Below, piece by piece: positions 24,061 to 33,672 of a DNA stretch of 64,000 nucleotides (within the stretch, counting starts at the first letter, position 1; each line of letters begins with the position of its first letter). Made by a program: the position numbers and the translations under genes. Source of the DNA: Candidatus Fimenecus excrementavium (lineage in GTDB: Bacteria > Bacillota > Clostridia > Oscillospirales > Acutalibacteraceae); assembly GCA_018712805.1 (NCBI GenBank), contig DVGI01000021.1:1-64000 (forward strand), given 5' to 3'. The notes under the pieces were generated by a model. That model ran no database searches. It was not told the origin of the DNA and was given only the letters and a program-made list of their open reading frames with translations.

Positions 24061-26682
24061 ATGACCACAACATCCGAATTGCGGGAGATTGTAAGCCGGC
24101 AAAAATCCATTTTGGCGGATTTGGAAACCGAAGTTGCCGCGCTCGAGTCCGCAGACGTCGAAGCGGAAAACAAACGGTTACGTGCTTCTCTCGAAAAGGA
24201 AAAAGCCGACGGCGATAAGGCGCGCGCCGCGCTTTCACAAACGCAAAAGCGCCTGCAAAACACCCAAAATGCCCTGACGGCGCAAATGCTTCGGGAAAAA
24301 TTTTCGGTGCTTGAAACGGTGAACCGGCGGGTCGACCTTTATTACCTCGAGCGCGAGGCGGGTGCGGGCAACCGGCTTTTAAGCCTTGAAAAGGATTGCC
24401 GCAAACGCGTTGACGAGCTGTTTTTTAAAGTGCAGCAATCCGAAACCGAACAGGCCGAGGCGCTAAACCGGCAAATCGAAGCGTTCGCACAGTCGCTCGA
24501 CGAAAAAATCGCGGCGATGCGCGCCCTCGAAGCGCAGGCAAAGAAAGCGTATACAGACGAGAAAAACGCAAAATTCCAAACCCTCCGGCAAGAGGGCGTG
24601 ACTTCGGAAGAACTCGAAAAAAGCCTCGGCCGCAAAAGCTGGGAAACTTTTGTCGGCTTAAACGTGTTTAATAAAATCGGTATTTTCCTGCTTATTATCG
24701 GCGCGATTGCGGCGGGGCAATATACCTTTACGAGAATCGGCGATGTGTTCAAAAGCGTGCTTCTGTATTTGCTCGGCGGTGCGCTCATTGCCGGCGGTGA
24801 GATTATTACCCGCAAGCGCCGCGCCAATGTGTTTGCGCAAGGGTTAATCAGCGGCGGCGTCGCCGTTTTGTATGTGGCAACGGCCGTAACCTATTTCGTG
24901 TTGAAGCTCATTTCGCCGCAGACAGCGTTTTTGCTCTGCGTGCTGGTGGCCGCCGGTGCGTTTGCGCTCTCCATGCTCCACCGGTCGCAGACCATTTCCG
25001 CCTTTGCGGTCATCGGCGGTTATCTGCCGCTTTGGATGCTGTATCTCAACCGAATGCCCGAGCTTTTAGCGGGCGGCTATGAATATCCGGTTTTGGCGGT
25101 GTATTTGACGGTGCTCAGCGCATTTGTGTTTGCCGTCTCTTTACGTAATCGTTGGCACGTCACGCTGTTTTTGGGCTACGCCTTACAACTGCCGGCAACC
25201 TGCGGCCTCGCCTATGTGAGCGCGTCGCTTTCCTCGCTTACCGGAAAACAAAGCTACGAAGCCGTAGCGATTGCCGTGGCGGCGCTCACCGTGCTCGTCT
25301 ACCTTGGCAGCGTCTTTTTCGGCACGGGCAAAGAAAAGAAACTTTCCGCCGCGCAGTTTGTGCTCACCTGCATCAACGTCGGCGTCGGGACGGTGCTGTT
25401 GCTTACGCTCACAGGTGTATTTTTCACCGATTTCCTCTATGTCCCCGCTTTGGCGCTGACCTTTGTGTATGCCGCGGCGGCGTGGTACAGCGCGGCACGG
25501 CTCCAAGAAGAAGCGCGCACAACGCTGCTGTTCTTTATTTCCGCGGTCGTCATGAGTTTCTGCGTCGTGCCGCTCAAATTTGGCTTTGAATATGCGTCGC
25601 TTGCGTGGCTTTTGGAATCGACGGTGCTTTTAAGTATCGGCACGTTCAAAAAAGGCAAAGCGCTTCGCGTGACCGGTTTTGTGTGCTTCGCGCTTTCCAC
25701 ATTAGTCGTGTTCATTCAGGATTTGCTTTCCGATATGCAATACACGTCTGAAAACGGCGATTTCGCGCTCGACGCGGCGTGGGTTACATTCCCGCTGTTG
25801 ATTGTCAGTGCCGCGCTGATATTGCTGTTCAGCGTCCTTGCAAAACGAAATAAGACCGCGCCTTACCGGGTGTTTGCGTGTACATTTTTGCCGGTGACGA
25901 TCGGCTTCATCGCCTTTTTAACCGAGCGAATTGCAGATCTCGGGAAAGGCGTGCCGGTGCAGTTCATTTACGGCGACCATACGACGGAAACGCTCTTGCT
26001 TCAAGATACATTTTCCGGGTGGATGGGGTTCTTCCTCTTGTCGCTTGTGTTCCTAATCGGTTTTTCGTTCCTGCGTCCGTTCCGAAACGGCGGCACAACC
26101 GCCGTGAGCGCTCTGCTTTCCGGCGGGTTGTTTATAGGCCTTTGCGTGGCGCTGTTCTTTGTGCCTTTCGGCTTTTTCGAGACATGGCGACAGGCAGTTG
26201 TCCCCACCGGCGTGCTTGTCCGGCAAATCGCTTTTATGGTCCTTGCCTGCCTTGCCGGTGTGGCGGCAATCTTGCGGATGTGCAAACTGCTGCAGCGTGA
26301 TTTCGGTTGGTCCGCGCAGGTTGTGCCGGTGTTCGGCACGGTGAGTTTTGTGCTCCTTTTAACGCTTGTTTTGACCAGCCAGTTCGGGCTTCGTTTTACG
26401 AACCCGGTTATCAGCATTCTCTATGTGCTCGCGGCGCTTTTGTGGATCGTTTGGGGTTTCCTGCGGCGTTACCAGAATCTTCGCAAAAGCGGTCTTGTGC
26501 TCTCGTTCGTGGCGCTCGCCAAGTTGTTTATCATTGACCTTTTCGGGCTCGGGCTTCTTTGGCGGATTATCTCGTTCTTCGTGTTCGGCGGGATTTTGAT
26601 TGCGGTTTCCTTTATTTATCAATATTACAGCAAGCGCATTGAAGCAAAAGCCGAAAAAGGCGAGACGCTTGAAAACCAATAA
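24061..26682 (+). CDS. DUF2339-family large membrane protein
   Basis: 873 residues. A cytoplasmic coiled-coil region (1-190), rich in Glu/Lys/Ala heptads, is followed by a very long run of more than 20 hydrophobic segments with GLNVFNKIGIFLLIIGAIAAG at its start and a repeated 'fault-tolerant' helix pattern, which is the layout of DUF2339. The molecular role of the family is not established. It stands alone between terminators; no clear promoter is visible in the 45 bp before its GGGGAGGTG ribosome binding site. Confidence 0.85.
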   Translation: MTTTSELREIVSRQKSILADLETEVAALESADVEAENKRLRASLEKEKADGDKARAALSQTQKRLQNTQNALTAQMLREKFSVLETVNRRVDLYYLEREAGAGNRLLSLEKDCRKRVDELFFKVQQSETEQAEALNRQIEAFAQSLDEKIAAMRALEAQAKKAYTDEKNAKFQTLRQEGVTSEELEKSLGRKSWETFVGLNVFNKIGIFLLIIGAIAAGQYTFTRIGDVFKSVLLYLLGGALIAGGEIITRKRRANVFAQGLISGGVAVLYVATAVTYFVLKLISPQTAFLLCVLVAAGAFALSMLHRSQTISAFAVIGGYLPLWMLYLNRMPELLAGGYEYPVLAVYLTVLSAFVFAVSLRNRWHVTLFLGYALQLPATCGLAYVSASLSSLTGKQSYEAVAIAVAALTVLVYLGSVFFGTGKEKKLSAAQFVLTCINVGVGTVLLLTLTGVFFTDFLYVPALALTFVYAAAAWYSAARLQEEARTTLLFFISAVVMSFCVVPLKFGFEYASLAWLLESTVLLSIGTFKKGKALRVTGFVCFALSTLVVFIQDLLSDMQYTSENGDFALDAAWVTFPLLIVSAALILLFSVLAKRNKTAPYRVFACTFLPVTIGFIAFLTERIADLGKGVPVQFIYGDHTTETLLLQDTFSGWMGFFLLSLVFLIGFSFLRPFRNGGTTAVSALLSGGLFIGLCVALFFVPFGFFETWRQAVVPTGVLVRQIAFMVLACLAGVAAILRMCKLLQRDFGWSAQVVPVFGTVSFVLLLTLVLTSQFGLRFTNPVISILYVLAALLWIVWGFLRRYQNLRKSGLVLSFVALAKLFIIDLFGLGLLWRIISFFVFGGILIAVSFIYQYYSKRIEAKAEKGETLENQ

Positions 26683-26696
26683 CGCCCCTTTCTTTC

Positions 26697-26736
26697 GGTG
26701 CCCGGTTTCGGATTTTCCGTGCCGGGCGCCTTTTAT
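26697..26736 (+). terminator. Terminator after the DUF2339 gene
   Basis: Stem GCCCGG/CCGGGC (26700-26705 with 26722-26727) plus inner CGG/CCG, followed by CGCCTTTTAT. The distal T run overlaps the end of the convergent spoIID gene. Confidence 0.6.
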
Positions 26737-27728
26737 GTTAGGGTGGTGCCGGGGTAATAGTGCGCTAAAATTTCTTTGTAGTCTGCGCCCTGTCGCGCCA
26801 TATAGTCCGCGCCGTATTGGCTCATGCCCACAAAATGCCCGCTGCCGGTGACCGTAAACGTAAAATTACCGCCCCCGTATTTTACGGTAAATGCCGGACT
26901 TCTAAGCGAGAGCATCGTCCGAAACGCCTGCCCGGTCATGGCTTTGCCGCCGAAGGTGATTTGCGTGACAACGCCGGTCCCGTTTTCGGAAAAAGCAAGG
27001 CCGCTTATCCAGTTCGCCGCGTCACCCGAAAGCGTGATGCCCTGTTTTTGCGCCGCCGCTTTCACGTCCGCTTCGGAAAGGGTAACGGTTTCGCTGTAAT
27101 TCGGCGAAAGCTTGTCGCCGGGGCTTGTCACGGACACAAGATAAGGAATGTCGCCGCCCCAAATATTTTTAGCGCTTTCCGTGCGACCCGGGCAAAGGGC
27201 AAAATAGGCGGCGGTGATATACGCGCCCTCATAGGTTAAAGTTTGTCCGAGCACGGCTTTTACCGCGTTCGTGATTTTTTCGTTGTAAATTTCATATTTT
27301 TCGCCCCATTTTTCTTTCCGTATCGCTTCGTCGTAATAGCCCTGATGTGTGCCGGTGTCGTCGGTGATGTCCGCGTCGCCTGCCTTGCCGTCGGGGTTCG
27401 TTTTTAACCGCATCAAATTGGTGTAGGCGGTGACCGTCTGCGCTTTTAACGCCTCCTCGCTGTAATCCGGCGGCATTTCACAGGCGACACAGCCGACTAA
27501 ATATTCGAGCGTTGAAAGTTCGACGACCTTGCCGGACGCCGCCTGTAAAACGGCGACGGTGTCGGCTTCCGCTTCAGCGTTTGCTGCCTGCGCGTCGTTT
27601 TCCGATTCTTCCGAAAACAACGCCGCGCGCACATTCTCGGCAGAAAACTCCGAAAAATTTAAAACCGCGACCGGCGACACAAACATTGCAAGCGCCAAAA
27701 CGAAACATAAAATCGCATACGTTTTCAT
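26733..27728 (-). CDS. spoIID: Stage II sporulation protein D (SpoIID/LytB domain)
   Basis: 331-residue membrane-anchored lytic transglycosylase that, with SpoIIM and SpoIIP, thins septal peptidoglycan during forespore engulfment. A signal anchor (about 1-24) precedes the SpoIID domain. The catalytic glutamate is expected in YLVGCVACEMPPDYSEEALKA, and the C-terminal region carries GSGHFVGMSQYGADYMARQG. The start ATG 27728 has GAGAGGAA upstream. A mother-cell (sigma-E) promoter is expected, but I could not place one with confidence. LytB-type amidase enhancers share the domain, so the sporulation role is likely rather than certain. Confidence 0.85.
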   Translation of the reverse strand: MKTYAILCFVLALAMFVSPVAVLNFSEFSAENVRAALFSEESENDAQAANAEAEADTVAVLQAASGKVVELSTLEYLVGCVACEMPPDYSEEALKAQTVTAYTNLMRLKTNPDGKAGDADITDDTGTHQGYYDEAIRKEKWGEKYEIYNEKITNAVKAVLGQTLTYEGAYITAAYFALCPGRTESAKNIWGGDIPYLVSVTSPGDKLSPNYSETVTLSEADVKAAAQKQGITLSGDAANWISGLAFSENGTGVVTQITFGGKAMTGQAFRTMLSLRSPAFTVKYGGGNFTFTVTGSGHFVGMSQYGADYMARQGADYKEILAHYYPGTTLT

Positions 27729-27769
27729 AATTCTTTCCTCTCGCTTCCTGTATTTTGGTGGATAGTCGG

Positions 27770-27798
27770 TTGACTTTGTTTAGAAATTGATATACAAT
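27770..27798 (+). promoter_or_regulatory. Promoter of the citrate synthase gene
   Basis: TTGACT (27770-27775), 17 bp, TACAAT (27793-27798). Confidence 0.8.
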
Positions 27799-27877
27799 AA
27801 AATATCTATAAAACGATAATGCGGCACTATGCCGTTTTCGATATTTCGGTTCATTTTAAGGGAGGCATTTTGTAAGC

Positions 27878-29293
27878 ATGGAAAATTATATTTCCCCGAT
27901 TGACACGGATGCTCTTTCTAGTTTATGTGAAGAGCTCTTGAAAAATAACCGCATTTCTCCCGAAGCGTACACCCGCTTTGACGTAAAGCGCGGGCTTCGC
28001 AATGCGGACGGCACCGGCGTTATGGCGGGCCTTACGCGGATTTGCTCGGTCGAAGGCTACTACATCGACGACGGCGAGCGCGTTCCGAAAGAAGGCCGGC
28101 TTATTTACCGCGGTATTGATATGAACGAAATCGTCGACAACTGCATTGCCGAAAACCGTTTCGGCTTTGAAGAAGTCGCTTGGCTGCTCTTGTTCGGCGA
28201 CCTGCCCACGCAAAAGCAGCTGGACCGTTTCTGCGAACTGCTTGCGGAGTGCCGCGAACTGCCCGACGAGTTTATCGAAGATATGATTATGAAAGCGCCG
28301 TCACCCGACATTATGAACAAAGTCGCGCGTTCGGTTTTGGCGCTTTACTCGTTTGACCAGAACCCCGACGATACTTCGGTTGAAAATGTCCTGCGCCAGT
28401 CGATTCAGCTCATCGCGCAGATTCCGAGCATCATGGCTTACGCTTACCAGGTCAAACGCCGGGTGTATGACCACAAAAGCATGTTCATTCACCAAAATAA
28501 AAAGTCCTTAAAAACCGCCGAGTCGATTCTCCACTCCATTCGTGCCGACCGGAAATTCACCGACGAAGAAGCCAAACTTTTGGACCTTTGTATGATTATT
28601 CACGCCGAGCACGGCGGCGGTAACAACTCGACATTCGCCACGCGCTGCATTACCTCTTCGGGGACGGATACTTATTCCGCCATTGCGGCGGGCATCGGCT
28701 CTTTAAAAGGCCCGAAGCACGGCGGCGCAAATATCAAAGTACATAAAATGGTTGAAGATATGAAAGCGCACGTTTCCGACCCCACAAACGAGGGGCAGGT
28801 CGCCGATTATCTCGCCAAAGTCATTCAGAAAAAAGCGGGCGACGGTTCGGGGCTCATTTACGGCATGGGTCACGCGGTCTATACGCTTTCTGACCCGCGC
28901 GCGGTCATTTTAAAACGCAGTGCACGTGAATATGCGAAAAAATGCGGCTTTGAAGCAGATTTCCGCACGCTCGAGTTGATAGAAGCACTCACGCCGGAAC
29001 TGTTCGCGAAATATAAAGGCGAAAAGAAAAAAATCTGCGCCAACGTGGATTTGTATTCCGGCCTGATTTACGACATGCTGAAAATCCCGCAGGAGCTGTT
29101 TACGCCGTTGTTTATGTCCTCGCGTATTGCCGGCTGGTCGGCGCACCGCATTGAGGAACTGACCGGTGGCGGCGGGCGGATTATGCGCCCCGCTTACAAG
29201 AGCGTGTCGCTGCCGCGCCGCTTCGTGCCGATGGCCGAGCGCGTCGACAACCACGTTGTGCAAACCGAGTATATTCCCACAGAGGAACGATAA
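27878..29293 (+). CDS. Citrate synthase
   Basis: Condenses acetyl-CoA and oxaloacetate to citrate, the first step toward 2-oxoglutarate for glutamate. The 471-residue product carries the conserved histidine regions HAEHGGGNNSTFATR, GPKHGGANIKVHKM and YGMGHAVYTLSDPRA, and the active-site Asp region DLYSGLIYDML. The N-terminus is longer than in short citrate synthases, as is usual for the clostridial type. The GGGAGG site is 12 bp from ATG 27878, an unusually long spacing, but no other in-frame start is available. It leads a string of same-strand genes up to ricT. Confidence 0.92.
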   Translation: MENYISPIDTDALSSLCEELLKNNRISPEAYTRFDVKRGLRNADGTGVMAGLTRICSVEGYYIDDGERVPKEGRLIYRGIDMNEIVDNCIAENRFGFEEVAWLLLFGDLPTQKQLDRFCELLAECRELPDEFIEDMIMKAPSPDIMNKVARSVLALYSFDQNPDDTSVENVLRQSIQLIAQIPSIMAYAYQVKRRVYDHKSMFIHQNKKSLKTAESILHSIRADRKFTDEEAKLLDLCMIIHAEHGGGNNSTFATRCITSSGTDTYSAIAAGIGSLKGPKHGGANIKVHKMVEDMKAHVSDPTNEGQVADYLAKVIQKKAGDGSGLIYGMGHAVYTLSDPRAVILKRSAREYAKKCGFEADFRTLELIEALTPELFAKYKGEKKKICANVDLYSGLIYDMLKIPQELFTPLFMSSRIAGWSAHRIEELTGGGGRIMRPAYKSVSLPRRFVPMAERVDNHVVQTEYIPTEER

Positions 29294-29340
29294 ACTATAT
29301 TGTACCGAATTTTTCGGTTAGGGAAGAGGAAGAACGCTTT

Positions 29341-30306
29341 ATGCAGAAATCAACGAAAACCAGAACGGGAAACGTGAGCGCAAAAGCACTCGGCCTTTTG
29401 CTTTTGGCGGGGCTTGTGATTTGCATTCCGTTTCGGTTGGTGCAGCTTTTCACCAACATTGAGCCGAACACCGGCTTTTTCATAGAAAATAATTGGACGG
29501 TCTATTGCTTTTACGCCGTTGTTGTTCTTTTTGTCATCGTGCTTGCGGTTGTCGCAGGCAGCTTCGGGAAAATCCCCGCGTCACGGCCGGTTCTGCGCCG
29601 TGATAAGACGCTGGCGATTTGCAGTTTCCTGTTTGCAGTCGGCATAGCCTATGATGTGATTTTCGCGCTCGCGAAAGTCATGCGCGCGCTGACCGACGGC
29701 AGCCTTGCCAACGGCTTTTTCTCCGTGATGTTTACCGACGGCATGTTTGCCCAGCTTTTGCAGGCAATTTGCGGCATGGCGGCGTGCATCTATATCGTTT
29801 TGGTTGCGCTTTCCTATGTCGGCGAAAAAGCGACCTATTGCGACTATCGATTCCTTGCGATTATGCCGCTTTTCTGGGCGCTGTTCCGCATGGTCTCGCG
29901 CTTTATGACCAAAATCAGCTTCACAATGGTTTCCGAGCTGCTTTTAGAATTGCTGATGCTCGCGTTTATGCTCCTTTTCTTAATGTCCTTTGCCCGCGTG
30001 AGCGCGCAGGTCAACCAAAAGGGTGAAATGAAAAAAATTGTGCGCTACGGCATGCCCGCCGCGTTCCTCGCGCTGTTAATCGGTATCACGCGCTTGGTTT
30101 GCACTGTCGGCGGCCGTGCGGACCTTTTGGCGGACGGCTTCCAGTTCTCGCTTGCCGACATCGGCTTCGGCGCTTTCGCCGTCGCTTATATCTTCACCCA
30201 CATGCGCTACGGTCGTCCCGCTTCCGAAGATGACCTTCTGCCGAATGCGGACGCCGCCGAAGAAAAGACGGAAACGGCACAAGAGGGAGAAAAAGAAGAA
30301 GCGTAA
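29341..30306 (+). CDS. Polytopic membrane protein, unknown family
   Basis: 321 residues with about eight hydrophobic segments, a basic N-terminus and a charged Glu/Lys-rich C-terminal tail (about 295-321). I do not recognise the family. It lies 47 bp behind citrate synthase and 18 bp before the AEC transporter gene on the same strand, so cotranscription is likely. The start ATG follows GGGAAGAGGAAG. Confidence 0.6.
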   Translation: MQKSTKTRTGNVSAKALGLLLLAGLVICIPFRLVQLFTNIEPNTGFFIENNWTVYCFYAVVVLFVIVLAVVAGSFGKIPASRPVLRRDKTLAICSFLFAVGIAYDVIFALAKVMRALTDGSLANGFFSVMFTDGMFAQLLQAICGMAACIYIVLVALSYVGEKATYCDYRFLAIMPLFWALFRMVSRFMTKISFTMVSELLLELLMLAFMLLFLMSFARVSAQVNQKGEMKKIVRYGMPAAFLALLIGITRLVCTVGGRADLLADGFQFSLADIGFGAFAVAYIFTHMRYGRPASEDDLLPNADAAEEKTETAQEGEKEEA

Positions 30307-30324
30307 CGCGGGAAAGAGGAAGGC

Positions 30325-31260
30325 ATGTTTTTACAAAATGTAGAAACGGCGGCAATGCAGGTTGCCATTCTATATGTTTTGGTTGCGGTCGGGTTTATTT
30401 GTGACAAAACCGGGCTTTATACCGAAAAAGCGGCGCGGCTTACAAATGACTTACTGTTTTACATTGTCACGCCCGCAATTATTATTGAGTCTTTCTCTTC
30501 CATAGCCTATTCGAACGAAACGCTTAAAAATTTGCTTTTGTCCTTTGCCGGCGGCGCGGCGCTGCACGCGATTGCGATTCTTTTGTCGCTGCCGTTTTTC
30601 CGGAAAGGCGACAAGCGCACCACCCACACTTATAAATTTGCTTGTGTTTACGGCAACGTCGGCTATATGGCCCTGCCGCTCGCGCAGGCGGTTTTGGGGG
30701 CGGAAGGCGTGTTTTTCTGCTCCGGTGTTTTAATTCCGTTTAATATTTTCGAGTTTACCCACGGCATTCGCTTAATGGCCGGCGTCTCCTCTAAAAAAAC
30801 CGGTTTTAAATTAAAGTGGCTGCTTTTCAACCCCGGCGTGATATCGGTTTTAATCGGGCTTCCGATTTTCTTATTGCGTCTTTCCCTGCCGCGCATCATT
30901 TTGGAACCGGCCGGGCTTATTGCAGACTTAAATACGCCGCTTGCAATGCTGATGTTCGGCACGTATCTTGCGCAAACCGATTTGAAAAAAATGTTTTTCC
31001 GCAAAGAGACGTATCTTGTGTCGATTTTAAAATTATTGGTGCTGCCGGCAGTTATGCTCGGGGGCATGAAGCTTGTCGGCATAGCCGGCACGCTTTGCAC
31101 GGCGCTCGTGATTTCCGCATCGGCGCCGCCTGCCAACAACACGGTGATGTTCGCCGCGAAATACAACTGCGACACCGAAGCGGCGTCCCAAACCGTTGCG
31201 GTTTCCAGCTTTCTGTCTATACTGACCATGCCGCTGTTTATCGCGGCTTCTCAAGTTTAA
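30325..31260 (+). CDS. AEC-family transporter
   Basis: 311-residue member of the auxin efflux carrier family, which in bacteria exports or imports organic acids such as malate. It has about ten transmembrane helices. The N-terminal half shows LLFYIVTPAIIIESFSS and the second half the family-typical NTPLAMLMFGTYLAQ and SASAPPANNTVMFAAKY. Position behind citrate synthase fits a carboxylate substrate, which is inference. Confidence 0.88.
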   Translation: MFLQNVETAAMQVAILYVLVAVGFICDKTGLYTEKAARLTNDLLFYIVTPAIIIESFSSIAYSNETLKNLLLSFAGGAALHAIAILLSLPFFRKGDKRTTHTYKFACVYGNVGYMALPLAQAVLGAEGVFFCSGVLIPFNIFEFTHGIRLMAGVSSKKTGFKLKWLLFNPGVISVLIGLPIFLLRLSLPRIILEPAGLIADLNTPLAMLMFGTYLAQTDLKKMFFRKETYLVSILKLLVLPAVMLGGMKLVGIAGTLCTALVISASAPPANNTVMFAAKYNCDTEAASQTVAVSSFLSILTMPLFIAASQV

Positions 31261-31308
31261 TTTGTCCAATTCCGCGTTTTGCGGAAAATATATACCGGAG
31301 GGATTTTT

Positions 31309-31632
31309 ATGAAACTGATTATTGCGATTGTCAACAGTGAAGACGCTTCCGCTGTTTTGTCGGAACTGACAAGGCAGGGCTTCAGCGTAACCAAACTCGC
31401 CACCTCCGGCGGCTTTCTGCGTGCCGGAAATGTCACGATGATGATCGGCGTGGAGGAAGAGCAGGTGCAAAAAGCGTTGTCGGTGATTGAAGAATTTTCA
31501 AGCCAGCGCAAACAACAGGTGCCTGTCAATTCCACTTACATAGGTGACTCGATGATTACCGTTCCCGTGGAAGTTACGGTGGGCGGCGCGACCGTGTTCG
31601 TTTTGGACGTGGAACAGTTTTATAAATTATGA
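31309..31632 (+). CDS. darA: Cyclic-di-AMP receptor (PII-like)
   Basis: 107-residue PII-like protein (DUF970) that binds c-di-AMP as a trimer. MKLIIAIVNSEDASAV at the start, the TKLATSGGFLRAGNVTMMIGV strand-loop (ligand site) and a short tail match DarA/PstA. ATG 31309 follows GGAGGGA. Its stop overlaps the start of holB by four bases (ATGA), as in the conserved Firmicutes order darA-holB-ricT. The output target of the receptor is not known from the sequence. Confidence 0.93.
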   Translation: MKLIIAIVNSEDASAVLSELTRQGFSVTKLATSGGFLRAGNVTMMIGVEEEQVQKALSVIEEFSSQRKQQVPVNSTYIGDSMITVPVEVTVGGATVFVLDVEQFYKL

Positions 31633-32510
31633 GTTGGAGCGATTTTGCGCTGAATCCTCAGGACCGGCAGCTTCTGGAAAGCCGCCTGCGCCACGGCACC
31701 TTGCCCCAGACCCTGCTTTTAGAGGGCGGGCGTGAAGAGGAACGCCGCGCGCTCGCGAAAGAAATTGCCGCGGCGATTGTGTGCCAAGGGGATGGTGCGC
31801 GCCCGTGCGGGGTGTGCCGGGCCTGTGTCAAAAGCCGCGCCGACAGCCACCCGGACATCAAGTTTTATGCGCCGGAAAAGAAAAACAGCATTTTCAAAGT
31901 TGAAACTTGCCGGGAAATCCGGCAGGACGCATTTATCTTGCCCAACGACGGCGACTGCAAAGTCTATATTTTGGAAGACAGCCAAAATATGAACGACAGC
32001 AGTGAAAATGCGCTTTTAAAAATTTTGGAAGAACCGCCCGCGGGCGTTTACTTTGTGCTGACCTGTGACAGCCGGTTTTCGATGCTGCCGACCGTGCTTT
32101 CTCGCGCGGTTGTGCTGTCGCTGACGGGTGAAGTGTGCCCGTTTTCCGACGAGACGCTCGAAACCGCTTTCGGGCTTGCCGAAGCGGTTGTTTCTCAAAG
32201 TGAACTTGCGCTTTTGCGCGCGACTGCGGGGCTCGAAAAAGACCGCGACGCTGTTAAAACGACGCTTATGTGTTTAAGCGAAATTTTTGAAAATGCACTT
32301 AAGCAAAAAAACGGCGGCACGCCGGCAGCGCAATACGCCGAACCCGCGGCGCTTTTGTGCGAAAAACTCACCAACCATAAATTATATGCGCTGTGGAATA
32401 CGGCAGGGGAACTCAAAGCCGACGCCGACCGCAACGCCAACACCAATCTGCTTGTAACGGGGCTTTGTTACCGCCTGCGGCGCGCGGCAGAGAACAAAAC
32501 GGAATTCTGA
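31629..32510 (+). CDS. holB: DNA polymerase III subunit delta'
   Basis: 293-residue clamp-loader subunit. The P-loop region is degenerate (LLLEGGREEERRALAKEI instead of GxxGxGK), as expected for delta', which does not hydrolyse ATP. The zinc module is CGVCRACVKSRADSHPD and a DSQNMNDSSENALLKILEEPP segment follows, with SRF sensor-type residues in TCDSRFSMLPTVLSRA. Translationally coupled to darA; ricT follows after 13 bp. Confidence 0.92.
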   Translation: MSWSDFALNPQDRQLLESRLRHGTLPQTLLLEGGREEERRALAKEIAAAIVCQGDGARPCGVCRACVKSRADSHPDIKFYAPEKKNSIFKVETCREIRQDAFILPNDGDCKVYILEDSQNMNDSSENALLKILEEPPAGVYFVLTCDSRFSMLPTVLSRAVVLSLTGEVCPFSDETLETAFGLAEAVVSQSELALLRATAGLEKDRDAVKTTLMCLSEIFENALKQKNGGTPAAQYAEPAALLCEKLTNHKLYALWNTAGELKADADRNANTNLLVTGLCYRLRRAAENKTEF

Positions 32511-32523
32511 AAGGAAGAATAGA

Positions 32524-33387
32524 ATGGCAGAAGTTGTCGGAATCCGATTTAAAGAAGTCGGGAAAATCTATTATTTTGACCCCGACTCTATGAAATTTAA
32601 AAAGGGTGACAAAGCGATTGTTGAAACGGCGCGCGGCGTGGAATGCGGCGAAGTCGCAATGGAAAACCGTGAAGTCCCCGAAGAAGAAATCGTCAAGCCC
32701 TTAAAGCGCATCATTCGCGCCGCGACCGAAGCGGACTTGAAAATCGTAGCGGAAAACCGCGAAAAAGAGAAAAAAGCGTTTGATATTTGTGAACAGAAAA
32801 TCCGTGCGCACAAGCTGGAAATGAAGCTGGTCGATGTGGAATACACCTTTGATTCCAGCAAAATTTTGTTTTATTTCACCGCCGACGGGCGCGTGGATTT
32901 CCGCGAGCTTGTCAAAGACCTGGCGGGCGTGTTCCGCACGCGCATTGAGCTTCGCCAAATCGGCGTACGCGACGAGTCGAAAATGATCGGCGGCTTCGGC
33001 ATTTGCGGCCGTCCGTTTTGCTGCAGTTCATTTTTAGGAGATTTTCAGCCGGTGTCTATCAAAATGGCAAAAGAACAGGGCCTGTCGCTCAACCCCACCA
33101 AAATCAGCGGGACTTGCGGGCGGCTGATGTGCTGTCTGAAATATGAACAGGAGGCTTACGAGCACCTTTTGCGCCACACGCCGAAAATCGGCGCGATTGT
33201 CGAAACGCGTGAGGGAAGAGGCACGGTGCTTGATAATAACCTGCTGACAGGTATGCTGACCATTCGCCTGGACCGCCGCCCCGACGCGGCGCCCGTGGTG
33301 ATTGAACGCCACCAGGTTAAACTGATTCGTGACGCGCAGATTAAACTAAATAAAAAAGAGCTTGAAGCGCTCAAAGGAATCGAATAA
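32524..33387 (+). CDS. ricT: RicT/YaaT, PSP1-domain protein
   Basis: 287 residues. In Bacillus, RicT forms the RicAFT (YlbF-YmcA-YaaT) complex, which supports RNase Y-dependent mRNA processing and entry into sporulation. The PSP1 domain carries the cysteines that hold Fe-S clusters in the complex: CGRPFCCSSFL and CGRLMCCLKYE. The conserved IGGFGICGRPFCC and SGTCGRLMCC segments are intact. Position after holB is syntenic with B. subtilis yaaT; yabA, which often follows, is missing. Confidence 0.93.
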   Translation: MAEVVGIRFKEVGKIYYFDPDSMKFKKGDKAIVETARGVECGEVAMENREVPEEEIVKPLKRIIRAATEADLKIVAENREKEKKAFDICEQKIRAHKLEMKLVDVEYTFDSSKILFYFTADGRVDFRELVKDLAGVFRTRIELRQIGVRDESKMIGGFGICGRPFCCSSFLGDFQPVSIKMAKEQGLSLNPTKISGTCGRLMCCLKYEQEAYEHLLRHTPKIGAIVETREGRGTVLDNNLLTGMLTIRLDRRPDAAPVVIERHQVKLIRDAQIKLNKKELEALKGIE

Positions 33388-33393
33388 AAGTAC

Positions 33394-33421
33394 TTGCTAT
33401 TTTACAAAAATATGTTAGAAT
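33394..33421 (+). promoter_or_regulatory. Promoter of the ferredoxin gene
   Basis: TTGCTA (33394-33399), 16 bp, TAGAAT (33416-33421). Confidence 0.65.
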
Positions 33422-33453
33422 AAAACTAATCTTGATAGAAGGAGGTCAGAGGA

Positions 33454-33627
33454 ATGGCATACGCAATTGACAAAGACGCCTGCATTGGCTGCGGCGCTTG
33501 CGCTTCAGAATGCCCGGTGGAAGCCATCCATGAGGACGACGGCAAATATGCAATTGACGCAGAAACCTGCATCGACTGCGGCAACTGCGCGGATGTTTGC
33601 CCCGTTGGCGCGCCTTCTGCGGAATAA
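33454..33627 (+). CDS. 2[4Fe-4S] ferredoxin
   Basis: 57-residue clostridial-type ferredoxin, an electron carrier for pyruvate oxidation, hydrogenase and, plausibly, the ferredoxin-containing glutamate synthase. Two full cluster motifs are present: [15 protein letters not shown] and [15 protein letters not shown]. Start ATG 33454 follows GGAGGTCAGAGGA. It has its own promoter and terminator inside the otherwise conserved ricT-yabB-rsmI cluster. Confidence 0.96.
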   Translation: MAYAIDKDACIGCGACASECPVEAIHEDDGKYAIDAETCIDCGNCADVCPVGAPSAE

Positions 33628-33641
33628 AAGGCAACATAATC

Positions 33642-33672
33642 AAAGACTGCCGGACTTCGGCAGTCTTTTTCT
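33642..33672 (+). terminator. Terminator after the ferredoxin gene
   Basis: A perfect 9-bp stem (33644-33652 with 33658-33666) followed by TTTTTCTTTT. Confidence 0.9.
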
